Assembly (NCBI GenBank): GCA_023457875.1
Contig: JAEXBC010000291.1
Location: 1 to 9,323, forward strand
Direction: 5' to 3'
DNA: 9,323 nt
Source of the DNA: Bacillota bacterium
Lineage (GTDB): Bacteria; Bacillota; Clostridia; Lachnospirales; Cellulosilyticaceae
Part shown: piece by piece, positions 1 to 6,339 of the stretch
How positions within the stretch are numbered: position 1 is the stretch's first letter
Layout of the letters: each line of letters starts with the position of its first letter
Program-made: the position numbers and the translations under genes
The notes under the pieces: generated by a model
The model's input: the letters and a program-made list of their open reading frames with translations, nothing else
Databases searched by the model: none
What the model was told of the DNA's origin: nothing

Positions 1-1268
1 ATATCATATTCTTCATTGACCTCCGCCATCATCTTGATGGATTCTAGTACATTATAAATAAAATGTGCATTAATCTGATTTTGAAGCGCCTTAATCTCTG
101 TATCTTTAATCAGTCGTTCTTTTTGAATACCTTGTTCCATAAGGCTTGTCATGTGCTCAAGCATGAGATTAATCTGTTTTCCCAAATGCCCAATTTCATC
201 TCGATTCTTTACAGGAACCCGTATACTGAGGTCTCCTTCTCCAATCAAATCTACGACTCCCATAATCTCATACAATCGCTTTAGCATCGCTTTAACACTA
301 CCACTAATCAGCAGTATTGCCATGCCAAATCCTAATACTAAATATAAAACAAAAATATTTCTTATTCTTTTAATACTTGCCTCATCATTGTTTAAGGAAA
401 CAATCTTTAATAAATAGCCATCTAGTACTTTAATATGCTCATAGGCTACAATAACTTGTTCGCCTGCCAAACGAGTGGTTCTATAGTCGTGTTCTTTACC
501 ATCTTCTTTTATAGCACCCAACAAACTATCGATTTCCTTTTCCCATTTTCCACTTGCCTTTGGATCATAATAACACTTACCTTTGTTATCTATAAAGCAG
601 CTCCAATTTTCATCGTTAGAAGCATATAGATCAGGAAACATCAATTCCATTTTAGTAACTACTTCAATAACCCCAATTTCACCATACTCATAGTCTGTGA
701 TTCTACTTACAAGGGATACAAGGTGCTCGCTCTGAGTGGTGATGGTTTCGTCAAATAAGGTATCTGTATAATCAAACTGCCATGTACCTGATTCAAAAGT
801 GTTACCCTTCGCCCATTCAAAGTTGCTAAGCCTATCATAATTATACAGAATCGGCATCATCTCAATCGTTCCCTTAGCATTAACATATACCCGTATTTGA
901 TATAAATAAGGATTGCTATTCGTTATTTTTTCTAGATAATTGATTTCACTCTTATAAAACTCTAATTTGTCTTTGGTAGCTAACTCTTGGTTTTCTATAA
1001 GTGAGATAGCAAAATTAATCAGCTCTTTTGCATTCAAAAAAGTTTGTGTCGACATATTGCACATCTCCACGTTTCTTTGAATCGTACTTTGACTTTTTGC
1101 CATATTAACCTTGGTGTCTTCTATTTTTTGCTTGATAAGGTCTTTTTGTATAAAATCAAAAATAATAACAGAAAAAACAACAACGGGGATAGCTAATATC
1201 ATAATCACAAATAACGTGACCTTTTGATTGAGTTTTACTGATGTAATCCACTCTGATAATTTTTTCAT
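1..1268 (-). CDS. YesM-type sensor histidine kinase, 3' end cut by window edge
   Basis: Membrane sensor kinase of the two-component type usually paired with an AraC-type (YesN) response regulator. My reverse-strand translation is open for 422 codons from the ATG at 1268 to the window edge. AAGGTGAG sits just upstream of the ATG. Residues about 17-39 form a first membrane helix. A long extracellular region (about 40-300, Cache-like position) follows, then a second helix at about 304-326. A HAMP-like stretch comes next (LIGEGDLSIRVPVKNRDEIG), then a helix leading to the phosphoacceptor motif LQNQINAHFIYNVLES with His402. This is the His_kinase (PF06580) box, with Ala for the usual Pro before His-Phe. 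The HATPase domain lies outside the window. Its position after a sugar-importer operon suggests that it senses the imported oligosaccharide; this is inference. The family call is firm, the ligand unknown. Confidence 0.93.
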   Translation of the reverse strand, partial: MKKLSEWITSVKLNQKVTLFVIMILAIPVVVFSVIIFDFIQKDLIKQKIEDTKVNMAKSQSTIQRNVEMCNMSTQTFLNAKELINFAISLIENQELATKDKLEFYKSEINYLEKITNSNPYLYQIRVYVNAKGTIEMMPILYNYDRLSNFEWAKGNTFESGTWQFDYTDTLFDETITTQSEHLVSLVSRITDYEYGEIGVIEVVTKMELMFPDLYASNDENWSCFIDNKGKCYYDPKASGKWEKEIDSLLGAIKEDGKEHDYRTTRLAGEQVIVAYEHIKVLDGYLLKIVSLNNDEASIKRIRNIFVLYLVLGFGMAILLISGSVKAMLKRLYEIMGVVDLIGEGDLSIRVPVKNRDEIGHLGKQINLMLEHMTSLMEQGIQKERLIKDTEIKALQNQINAHFIYNVLESIKMMAEVNEEYD

Positions 1269-1281
1269 TTTCTCACCTTGG

Positions 1282-1298
1282 CTATTAATTATTAATAG
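1282..1298. repeat. 17-bp perfect palindrome ahead of kinase start
   Basis: CTATTAAT and ATTAATAG form a perfect 8-bp inverted repeat around a single central T. It lies 13 bases upstream of the kinase ATG and ends just before its ribosome binding site. It could be an operator or an mRNA hairpin modulating kinase translation. In such AT-rich DNA it could also be chance. Confidence 0.4.
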
Positions 1299-1319
1299 AG
1301 CATTGTATATTTAAGTTTG

Positions 1320-1347
1320 ATTATAACAAAATATAGTTGAAAAACAA
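1320..1347 (-). promoter_or_regulatory. Candidate promoter for the kinase gene
   Basis: On the minus strand a perfect TATAAT (1320-1325) is preceded, after 16 bases, by TTGTTT (1342-1347). It lies after the importer-operon hairpin and about 50 bases before the kinase start. The -10 is consensus and the -35 weak. The -35 lies inside the terminator hairpin. Confidence 0.35.
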
Positions 1348-1375
1348 TGTTATGAAACGTTGCTCTTCAACTATA
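1332..1375 (-). terminator. Long hairpin ending the importer operon
   Basis: A 10-bp perfect stem (1332-1341 with 1366-1375), a 3-base internal mismatch, an inner 7-bp stem (1345-1351 with 1356-1362) and an ATGA loop. It starts 9 bases after the stop codon of the solute-binding protein gene. On the minus strand it is followed by TTTTG, a short U-tract, so termination may be partial and allow read-through into the kinase gene. Confidence 0.65.
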
Positions 1376-1384
1376 CTTTTATAA

Positions 1385-3052
1385 CTATAGCCCTAACTTC
1401 TTCTTATTGTTATTCATTATTTCAGTCTCTTTGTCTTTTAGCCTGCTATTGCCCCACTCTTCACGTTTTTTAACAAAATCGGCTAATATTTTATCAAACT
1501 CTTCCTCAGATGATGCAAGTAGTAATTTAGGTAGAACAACGCCCCACTCATTATCAATTTTATTTTTAATATCTGCTTCTTCTGAATCTGCTGGAAGGCT
1601 TACAAAGTATTCTGAGGTTGAAACAGTGTATGGATAAGTCCAGCGCTCCATCTGGCCTAATGGTTCTGGTGTTGGTACTGCCCAAGAAAGTGCCATGGCA
1701 TTATTTTGTAACATCCAATAGCATGCATCTGCACCATATTGCTTATCATAAGCTCCTCGATCGGATTGTAATAAATCTCTTACTTCTTGTTTCATAGTTG
1801 GTTTGCCATCTACCATATCCCATGTCTTTCCTTCTACACCTAACCAAATCATATGTTGACCATGTTCACTAATCAAATAAGACATAAGCTCTATCGCACG
1901 ATCTGGACGTTGACAGTTCTTAGAAATCATGGTTACTGTCCAACCACTAACTCCTGAGTTTGGAAGTCTATACTCATCACCCTTAGAATTCTTTGGTCCA
2001 TCTACTGCAATATAAATACTGTTAGGATCTTTTTCATACAAGATTTTTTGTTGATTAACTAAATCCGTACGTTGATAGAGCATACAGAAGTATCTGCCTT
2101 GAGCTAACTTTTCGTCCATTTGAGCACGTTTATCAATAAATACATCGTCAGTTAAATAGCCTTCCTGTGCTAATTGTCTAAAGGTCTTTAACCATCTAAC
2201 CATCTCAGGATCTGTATAGCGATCATAGAATTTGCCATCCTTTTCATAAGGAACCGCTAAGAAGTTTGCAAGGAAAGAGTCAAATGAATTACAGCCTATT
2301 GTGGTAAATTCATGTGCGCCAATAGGAATAAGTGGCTGTCCATTCACCTCGGGATATTTTTCCTTAGCTGCTTTTACAGCTGCTGAAAATCCTTCAGGAG
2401 TTGTCATATCTGGGCTACCAATCGCTTCATAGATATCCTTTCTAACCAAAAATGTTTGATTAGAAGCAATATTATCATATTTTTGACTATCCTCTGGTGT
2501 ATAAGAAGAGTTAGGATAACCATAAATATGCCCATCTTCTTGTGTATACCAGTTAACACTTGCCTCACTAGTTACCTCAAACCAATATGGATCATACTTG
2601 GTGGCTAGCTCATCTAATGGGTATACTAAACCTGCATCAATAATTTGTGGTACCTGTGGTTCATACCAACCTAATGTTACTAAATCTGGCAATGTATCTG
2701 ATGCGATAAGTGAATTTAGCTTTTCAGCTTCATTGCCTGCTGGAATGATAAATTTGATGTTAATTCCTGTTTCTTCTGTGATGGTTTTAGACACCAAGTT
2801 CTCTCCCCAAGGCGTTGTAAACCATGAAAAATGCATATACCATGTTAATTCTACTTTATCATCTGCATGCTGTTGCCAACCTGGTACAACTTCTCCATTA
2901 TCTCCAGCTTTTTTTGCTGTCTCATCTTGTGTTACCTCTTTACTTGTTACTTCCTTTTCCACAGTAGCGGGTTTACTACCACATCCACCCATGGATAAGA
3001 TCATCATACTAGATAAACATAATGCTGCTAGTTGTTTATGCTTCATCTTCAT
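1385..3052 (-). CDS. Extracellular solute-binding lipoprotein (LplA-like, family 1)
   Basis: Ligand-capturing component of a carbohydrate ABC importer, anchored outside the membrane. The 555-residue protein begins with a lipoprotein signal peptide whose lipobox MGGC puts the lipidated Cys at residue 24. A short charged linker rich in Lys/Glu/Thr follows, then a family 1 binding-protein fold. The region of residues 114-150 (SLIASDTLPDLVTLGWY through GLVYPLDELA) is typical of it. The length fits the large LplA/YtcQ-type group rather than the shorter maltose-binding type. AGAAAGGA precedes the ATG. Met3 is an alternative start that keeps the signal peptide. It is the last gene of the operon, 31 bases after the YtcP-type permease, with a hairpin right behind it. 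The ligand is not readable from sequence; an oligosaccharide released by neighbouring hydrolases is the natural guess. Confidence 0.93.
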   Translation of the reverse strand: MKMKHKQLAALCLSSMMILSMGGCGSKPATVEKEVTSKEVTQDETAKKAGDNGEVVPGWQQHADDKVELTWYMHFSWFTTPWGENLVSKTITEETGINIKFIIPAGNEAEKLNSLIASDTLPDLVTLGWYEPQVPQIIDAGLVYPLDELATKYDPYWFEVTSEASVNWYTQEDGHIYGYPNSSYTPEDSQKYDNIASNQTFLVRKDIYEAIGSPDMTTPEGFSAAVKAAKEKYPEVNGQPLIPIGAHEFTTIGCNSFDSFLANFLAVPYEKDGKFYDRYTDPEMVRWLKTFRQLAQEGYLTDDVFIDKRAQMDEKLAQGRYFCMLYQRTDLVNQQKILYEKDPNSIYIAVDGPKNSKGDEYRLPNSGVSGWTVTMISKNCQRPDRAIELMSYLISEHGQHMIWLGVEGKTWDMVDGKPTMKQEVRDLLQSDRGAYDKQYGADACYWMLQNNAMALSWAVPTPEPLGQMERWTYPYTVSTSEYFVSLPADSEEADIKNKIDNEWGVVLPKLLLASSEEEFDKILADFVKKREEWGNSRLKDKETEIMNNNKKKLGL

Positions 3053-3083
3053 ATTTCATTTTCCTTTCTTAAATATAATTTAT

Positions 3084-3968
3084 TTATTCTTTAACTGCGC
3101 CTAACATAATTCCAGAAACAAAGTATTTCTGAAGAAATGGATAAACACAGCATATAGGAACCGTTGTGACAACCATTGCTGCTAGCTTAATGGAGGTTGA
3201 CGTTGTATCAGACGTTGAAATGTTAGAAGCCGTTGTCACCATTTGACTAGATTGCACCTGGGCAACTAGGCGATACAAATAAGTCTGTATTGGCTCAAGG
3301 TCTACTCTATTTGTCATAAACATCAATCCACCAAAGTAATCATTCCACTGTCCCACTCCAGCAAATAAAGCAATCGTAGCTAGTACTGGTTTAGAAAGGG
3401 GGAGGATAATTGTCCTAAAAATGGTCCAATCAGTTGCTCCATCAATTTTTGCTGATTCCTCTAAAGCAGCTGGAATTTCCCTAAAGAAGTTCGCAAAAAT
3501 AATTAAGTTAAAGAAGTTAAAGGCTGCAGGAAAAATGTATACCCAAAAGTTATTAATGAGTCCCATATTCTTATATAAAATAAATGTGGGTATAAGGCCT
3601 CCTGAGAAAAACATCGTAATCGTTCCCACTGCCATGTAGAACTTTTTACCTATCAAGTCACTCTTAGATAAGGGGTAAGCCACCATTGCGGTAAAGAAGA
3701 CATTAAGAGATGTTCCCAGTACTGTTTTTAGAATGGTAACCTTAAAGGATTGAAGTACCCTACTATCCTCAAATACTTTCATATAATTAGCCAGTGAGAA
3801 CTTCCGTGGCCACCAATAGATTCCTCCTAATAAGGCATCATTTGCATCATTAAAAGAATTCACAACCACATACCAGATAGGATAAAGGCACAAAAAGCAA
3901 ATAATAAGCATGAACAATGTATTAACACAGTCGAATACGTCTATCTTTTTAACTTTTTTATTGATCAC
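3084..3968 (-). CDS. Carbohydrate ABC permease, YtcP/LplC type
   Basis: Second membrane-spanning subunit of a CUT1-type sugar importer. The protein has about six hydrophobic helices of the MetI-like fold. Its clear EAA loop, which contacts the ATPase, runs from about residue 164 to 194 (REIPAALEESAKIDGATDW through ILPLSKP). The C terminus ends GIMLGAVKE, usual for this group. I place the start at the GTG at 3968. The AGGAGG at 3977-3982 is then 8 bases upstream, whereas the in-frame GTG at 3977 overlaps that site and cannot use it. This gives 294 residues. The site itself is fused to the stop codon of the upstream permease gene (TAGGAGG), so the two permeases are probably translationally coupled at near equal amounts. 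No ATPase gene accompanies it; such importers often share a common MsmX-like ATPase. Confidence 0.93.
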   Translation of the reverse strand: MINKKVKKIDVFDCVNTLFMLIICFLCLYPIWYVVVNSFNDANDALLGGIYWWPRKFSLANYMKVFEDSRVLQSFKVTILKTVLGTSLNVFFTAMVAYPLSKSDLIGKKFYMAVGTITMFFSGGLIPTFILYKNMGLINNFWVYIFPAAFNFFNLIIFANFFREIPAALEESAKIDGATDWTIFRTIILPLSKPVLATIALFAGVGQWNDYFGGLMFMTNRVDLEPIQTYLYRLVAQVQSSQMVTTASNISTSDTTSTSIKLAAMVVTTVPICCVYPFLQKYFVSGIMLGAVKE

Positions 3969-3976
3969 CTTACCCA

Positions 3977-3982
3977 CCTCCT
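3977..3982 (-). promoter_or_regulatory. Ribosome binding site overlapping lplB-type stop codon
   Basis: AGGAGG on the minus strand shares its first two bases with the TAG stop codon (3981-3983) of the upstream permease. It stands 8 bases before the GTG at 3968, which decides the start and suggests translational coupling. Confidence 0.8.
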
Positions 3983-4970
3983 AATATATAGATCTGCCTA
4001 AGAATTTTTTGCTTGTTTTATTTGCAATAAGTAGTAAAATCAGCGCAACAATGGATTTAAATAAACCAACTGCGGTTGCATAAGAATATTTACCCATTGT
4101 CATACCCACTTGATAAACATAGGTATCAATTACCTGGCTTCTAGCAATATTAATTTGATTTTTTAGCACCAAAATCTGATCAAAATTAGAATTTAACATA
4201 TTCGCTACTTGAATAATTAACAAAATCGCAATTGTACCCGTAATACATGGTAATGTAATGGACTTAATCCTTTGAAACTTATTTGCCCCATCTACTATGG
4301 CAGCTTCGTACATCTCTTGATCCACACCTGCAATGGCTGCTAAATAAATAATTGCAGACCACCCTAACTCCTTCCAAATATCAGATATAAGGGCAATTCC
4401 CCAAAAGTACTTTGGATTTCCCAAATAAGAGATGGGTTCTTTTACAATATGTAATGCTACTAAAAGATCATTGATAATACCATCTTTTGAAAGCCACGTA
4501 ATCATAATGCCGCCTAAAACTACCCAAGAGAGAAAATGTGGCAAATATGAAATGGTTTGCGTGAGCTTTTTAAATTGAGTTCCTCTAATTTCATTAATCA
4601 GAAGGGCAAAAATGATAGGTAATGGGAAACCAATAAATAGCTTTAGTAAACTAATTCCCAGTGTATTGGTCAAAATATCAACGAAGTTGCTATCCTGAAT
4701 GAATTCTTTAAAATACCTTAGCCCTACCCAAGGTGCCTCAGCAATGGCCTCTGTTATCTTATATTTCTTAAAGGCAATGACTAGGCCTCCCATGGGGATG
4801 TAATTAAACACCAGCATCCAAATGATTCCTGGTAGGACCATTAACTGTAGATAACGCTGCTGCCATAATCTCTTTTTAAATACTTGGAATTTCTTATTGC
4901 CTTTAGGTATTTCTTTCAAGATTGCTTCTGGCATTTCTTTTGGGATTTCTTCAACCATTTCTTCAGGCAT
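3981..4970 (-). CDS. Carbohydrate ABC permease, LplB type
   Basis: First membrane subunit of the same sugar importer. From the ATG at 4970 it has 329 residues. A hydrophilic N-terminal stretch is followed by the LplB hallmark region (LQLMVLPGIIWMLVFNYIPMGG, then IAFKKYKI and PWVGLRYFKEF), about six membrane helices, and an EAA loop at about residues 222-242 (YEAAIVDGANKFQRIKSITLP). I prefer 4970 over the in-frame ATG at 4988, because AAAGGTG at 4979-4985 lies 8 bases before 4970 but inside the longer reading. Oddity: residues 2-21 are five degenerate tetrapeptides (PEEM VEEI PKEM PEAI LKEI) ahead of the first helix, an extension I do not recall as typical of the family. It heads the importer operon; a candidate promoter and a conserved upstream element lie between it and the foldase gene. 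Confidence 0.93.
   Translation of the reverse strand: MPEEMVEEIPKEMPEAILKEIPKGNKKFQVFKKRLWQQRYLQLMVLPGIIWMLVFNYIPMGGLVIAFKKYKITEAIAEAPWVGLRYFKEFIQDSNFVDILTNTLGISLLKLFIGFPLPIIFALLINEIRGTQFKKLTQTISYLPHFLSWVVLGGIMITWLSKDGIINDLLVALHIVKEPISYLGNPKYFWGIALISDIWKELGWSAIIYLAAIAGVDQEMYEAAIVDGANKFQRIKSITLPCITGTIAILLIIQVANMLNSNFDQILVLKNQINIARSQVIDTYVYQVGMTMGKYSYATAVGLFKSIVALILLLIANKTSKKFLGRSIY
4908..4967 (-). repeat. Degenerate 12-nt tandem repeat, 5 units
   Basis: Directly after the LplB start codon, five 12-base units each read roughly NNN-RAA-GAA-ATN. They encode PEEM, VEEI, PKEM, PEAI and LKEI, followed by a partial PKG. The pattern gives a charged, amphipathic cytoplasmic N terminus. It may have arisen by slippage expansion. 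Confidence 0.7.
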
Positions 4971-4978
4971 TCTTCTCA

Positions 4979-4985
4979 CACCTTT
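4979..4985 (-). promoter_or_regulatory. Ribosome binding site deciding the LplB-type start
   Basis: AAAGGTG on the minus strand stands 8 bases before the ATG at 4970. The upstream in-frame ATG at 4988 would place this site within the coding region and has no comparable purine-rich site of its own. Confidence 0.65.
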
Positions 4986-5014
4986 CATTGTTTCCGTGCT
5001 GTTCTATTAATCTC

Positions 5015-5043
5015 ATTATAAAAATTAAATGCAAGGGATATAA
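5015..5043 (-). promoter_or_regulatory. Candidate promoter of the importer operon
   Basis: A perfect TATAAT (5015-5020, minus strand) lies 17 bases after a poor -35 (TTATAT, 5038-5043). It would start transcripts about 40 bases before the LplB-type gene. The weak -35 and the conserved element that overlaps it fit activator-dependent transcription. Confidence 0.5.
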
Positions 5044-5079
5044 TGCATCTTTTTTTTATTAAGTGTCATTATTTTAGTT
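5041..5079 (-). promoter_or_regulatory. Conserved 39-bp upstream element, copy B
   Basis: Reads AACTAAAATAATGACACT and then an A-rich half ending AGATGCATTA on the minus strand. It matches the copy at 6185-6223 in 32 of 39 positions without gaps (17 of the first 18). In both copies the conserved 18-mer is separated from the TATAAT-like hexamer by exactly 41 bases. This copy overlaps the stop codon of the foldase gene. It is probably an activator site, possibly for the AraC-type partner of the kinase; the regulator is inference. Confidence 0.6.
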
Positions 5080-6087
5080 ACTGGTAAAAATCAGCTTCCC
5101 TATATCTACCTTGTTCCATTCTTTTTGATTGATAGTAATCTTATACTGTTCCTTTGCCTTTTCAAATTCCGCCTTTAACACTTCTTCCTTCTTCTTTTGC
5201 ACCGCCTCTTCCACAGCTTTCTCATAGGTATCAGATGAGTCATTTTCTAATCTCTGTATAACATAATAGCCTTTACTTGTCTCAAATACAGGGCTTACTT
5301 CTCCTACTTTTAACCCTTTGACCTGCTTGGCGATTTCTACTTCTTCACCAAAAGGATGATCCTTTTCATAAAAGGTGATTTCCCCTATTTTATCTTGAGC
5401 TTCTCCTTTTTGTAAGGTCACCCTTTCCTCCTGCATCTTAGTATTAATTTTATCTAATTCTTCCCTGTCTAAGCTAACTAGCTGCCCCTTCTCATTTTTA
5501 ATCTGAGAGGGCATAAAAATATATTTGATCTTATATGACTCACCTTTGCTTCGCTCTATTTCTTTTGCGATTTCCGCCTCATCCACTTGTACCTTCTTCA
5601 ACTGCTCCTCATAGTATTTTCTTGCCAATAAAACCTTCTGGGTAATTTCTTCTAATTGAAGTTCACTTAATTGTGTTCTTTTGACTTGTTCTTGGCCTAT
5701 GTTCTGATTCATACTTGTTACAGTCTGCTTCGCTTGTTCTTTCTCCTCTTCACTAAGTACTAATCCTTCTTCCTTAGCTTTGTTGTAGTATATTTGGTAC
5801 TTAATCACATCCTCCAGAATCTGCCCTCGCGTATTGTCTTTCATACTCACCCCAGCTTCATAATCACTGTCCCAATAGGCATCTTCATTTCCAAAATATG
5901 AACTAATTACCTTTCCTTGAAACTCAGCAATCATCACATGGTACATCATCTCATCTAAATAAATCTTCTCTTGGCCAATAGATATAATCTGCTGCTGTCC
6001 ATAAGTAACTTCTTTGCTCTGACAGCCCGACATGAATAACCCTATTACTAATATAAAACCGAGTACGCCTACTTTTTTTAGCTTCAT
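5074..6087 (-). CDS. PrsA/PpiC-like foldase lipoprotein with degenerate parvulin domain
   Basis: Likely extracytoplasmic folding factor for exported proteins. The 337-residue protein has a lipoprotein signal peptide with lipobox MSGC (Cys22). A SurA/PrsA-like helical region follows (about 40-180, charged, coiled-coil tendency), then a parvulin-like segment at about 184-283, then a charged C-terminal helix. The end of the parvulin fold is clear (VGEVSPVFETSKGYYVIQRLEN, 261-282). Its beginning reads YKIKYIFMP where active parvulins usually have a HIL-type motif, and no GGDLG-like stretch is seen. Isomerase activity is therefore doubtful and a chaperone role more likely. GGAGG sits 9 bases before the ATG. 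It is read in the same direction as the importer, 103 bases upstream of it, and shares the 39-bp upstream element, so the two units are probably co-regulated. Confidence 0.8.
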   Translation of the reverse strand: MKLKKVGVLGFILVIGLFMSGCQSKEVTYGQQQIISIGQEKIYLDEMMYHVMIAEFQGKVISSYFGNEDAYWDSDYEAGVSMKDNTRGQILEDVIKYQIYYNKAKEEGLVLSEEEKEQAKQTVTSMNQNIGQEQVKRTQLSELQLEEITQKVLLARKYYEEQLKKVQVDEAEIAKEIERSKGESYKIKYIFMPSQIKNEKGQLVSLDREELDKINTKMQEERVTLQKGEAQDKIGEITFYEKDHPFGEEVEIAKQVKGLKVGEVSPVFETSKGYYVIQRLENDSSDTYEKAVEEAVQKKKEEVLKAEFEKAKEQYKITINQKEWNKVDIGKLIFTSN

Positions 6088-6158
6088 CTTTTAACGCCTC
6101 CAAGTATGTATGATTAACTCTTATATGGAATCCCTCTAAAATATCTTTGAACCTATTT

Positions 6159-6187
6159 ATTGTATCAGTTTTAGTTGCATTGATTAA
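6159..6187 (-). promoter_or_regulatory. Candidate promoter of the foldase gene
   Basis: TACAAT (6159-6164, minus strand) lies 17 bases after a weak TTAATC (6182-6187). This would give a 5' leader of about 65 bases. The poor -35 is overlapped by the conserved upstream element, the same arrangement as at the importer promoter. Confidence 0.45.
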
Positions 6188-6223
6188 TGACTCTATTTTT
6201 AATGGAGTGTCATTTTTTTAGTT
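6185..6223 (-). promoter_or_regulatory. Conserved 39-bp upstream element, copy A
   Basis: Reads AACTAAAAAAATGACACT and then an A-rich half ending with AGAGTCATTA on the minus strand. It is the counterpart of the copy at 5041-5079. Within it AATGAC and GTCATT form a perfect inverted pair separated by 17 bases; copy B keeps this pair only partly. It reaches into the -35 region of the foldase promoter, the usual place for an activator. Confidence 0.6.
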
Positions 6224-6244
6224 TTACTTTATATTCTCACACGC

Positions 6245-6267
6245 AAAAAGCACCCTCGCGGATGCTT
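6245..6267 (-). terminator. Rho-independent terminator of the esterase gene
   Basis: On the minus strand an 8-bp stem AAGCATCC/GGGTGCTT (one G-U pair) around a GCGA tetraloop is followed directly by TTTTTG. It lies about 70 bases after the esterase stop codon and ahead of the foldase promoter, so it separates the two transcripts. Confidence 0.85.
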
Positions 6268-6339
6268 CTATAATTAATCATCTATGCATTTAAATATTAA
6301 AGCTAGGTGAATGCTATCAATAATAAATAACTCTATGTT

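Noticed and set aside
63..629. Several short plus-strand open frames
   Set aside because: They are antisense to the histidine kinase reading frame, which is open throughout and carries HAMP and His-box motifs.
1353..1365. Catabolite-repression (cre-like) site around TGAAACGTTGCT
   Set aside because: One central base is missing relative to the TGWAARCGYTWNCW consensus, and the sequence is fully explained by the terminator stem.
2598..3104. 168-codon open frame on the plus strand opposite the start of the binding-protein gene
   Set aside because: It lies wholly antisense to the clearly homologous solute-binding protein, has no ribosome binding site and no recognisable domain.
6186..6219. AATGAC/GTCATT followed by a T-run as a plus-strand terminator
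   Set aside because: The arms are 6 bp with a 17-base loop and no plus-strand gene precedes it; the pair is better explained as part of the conserved upstream element.
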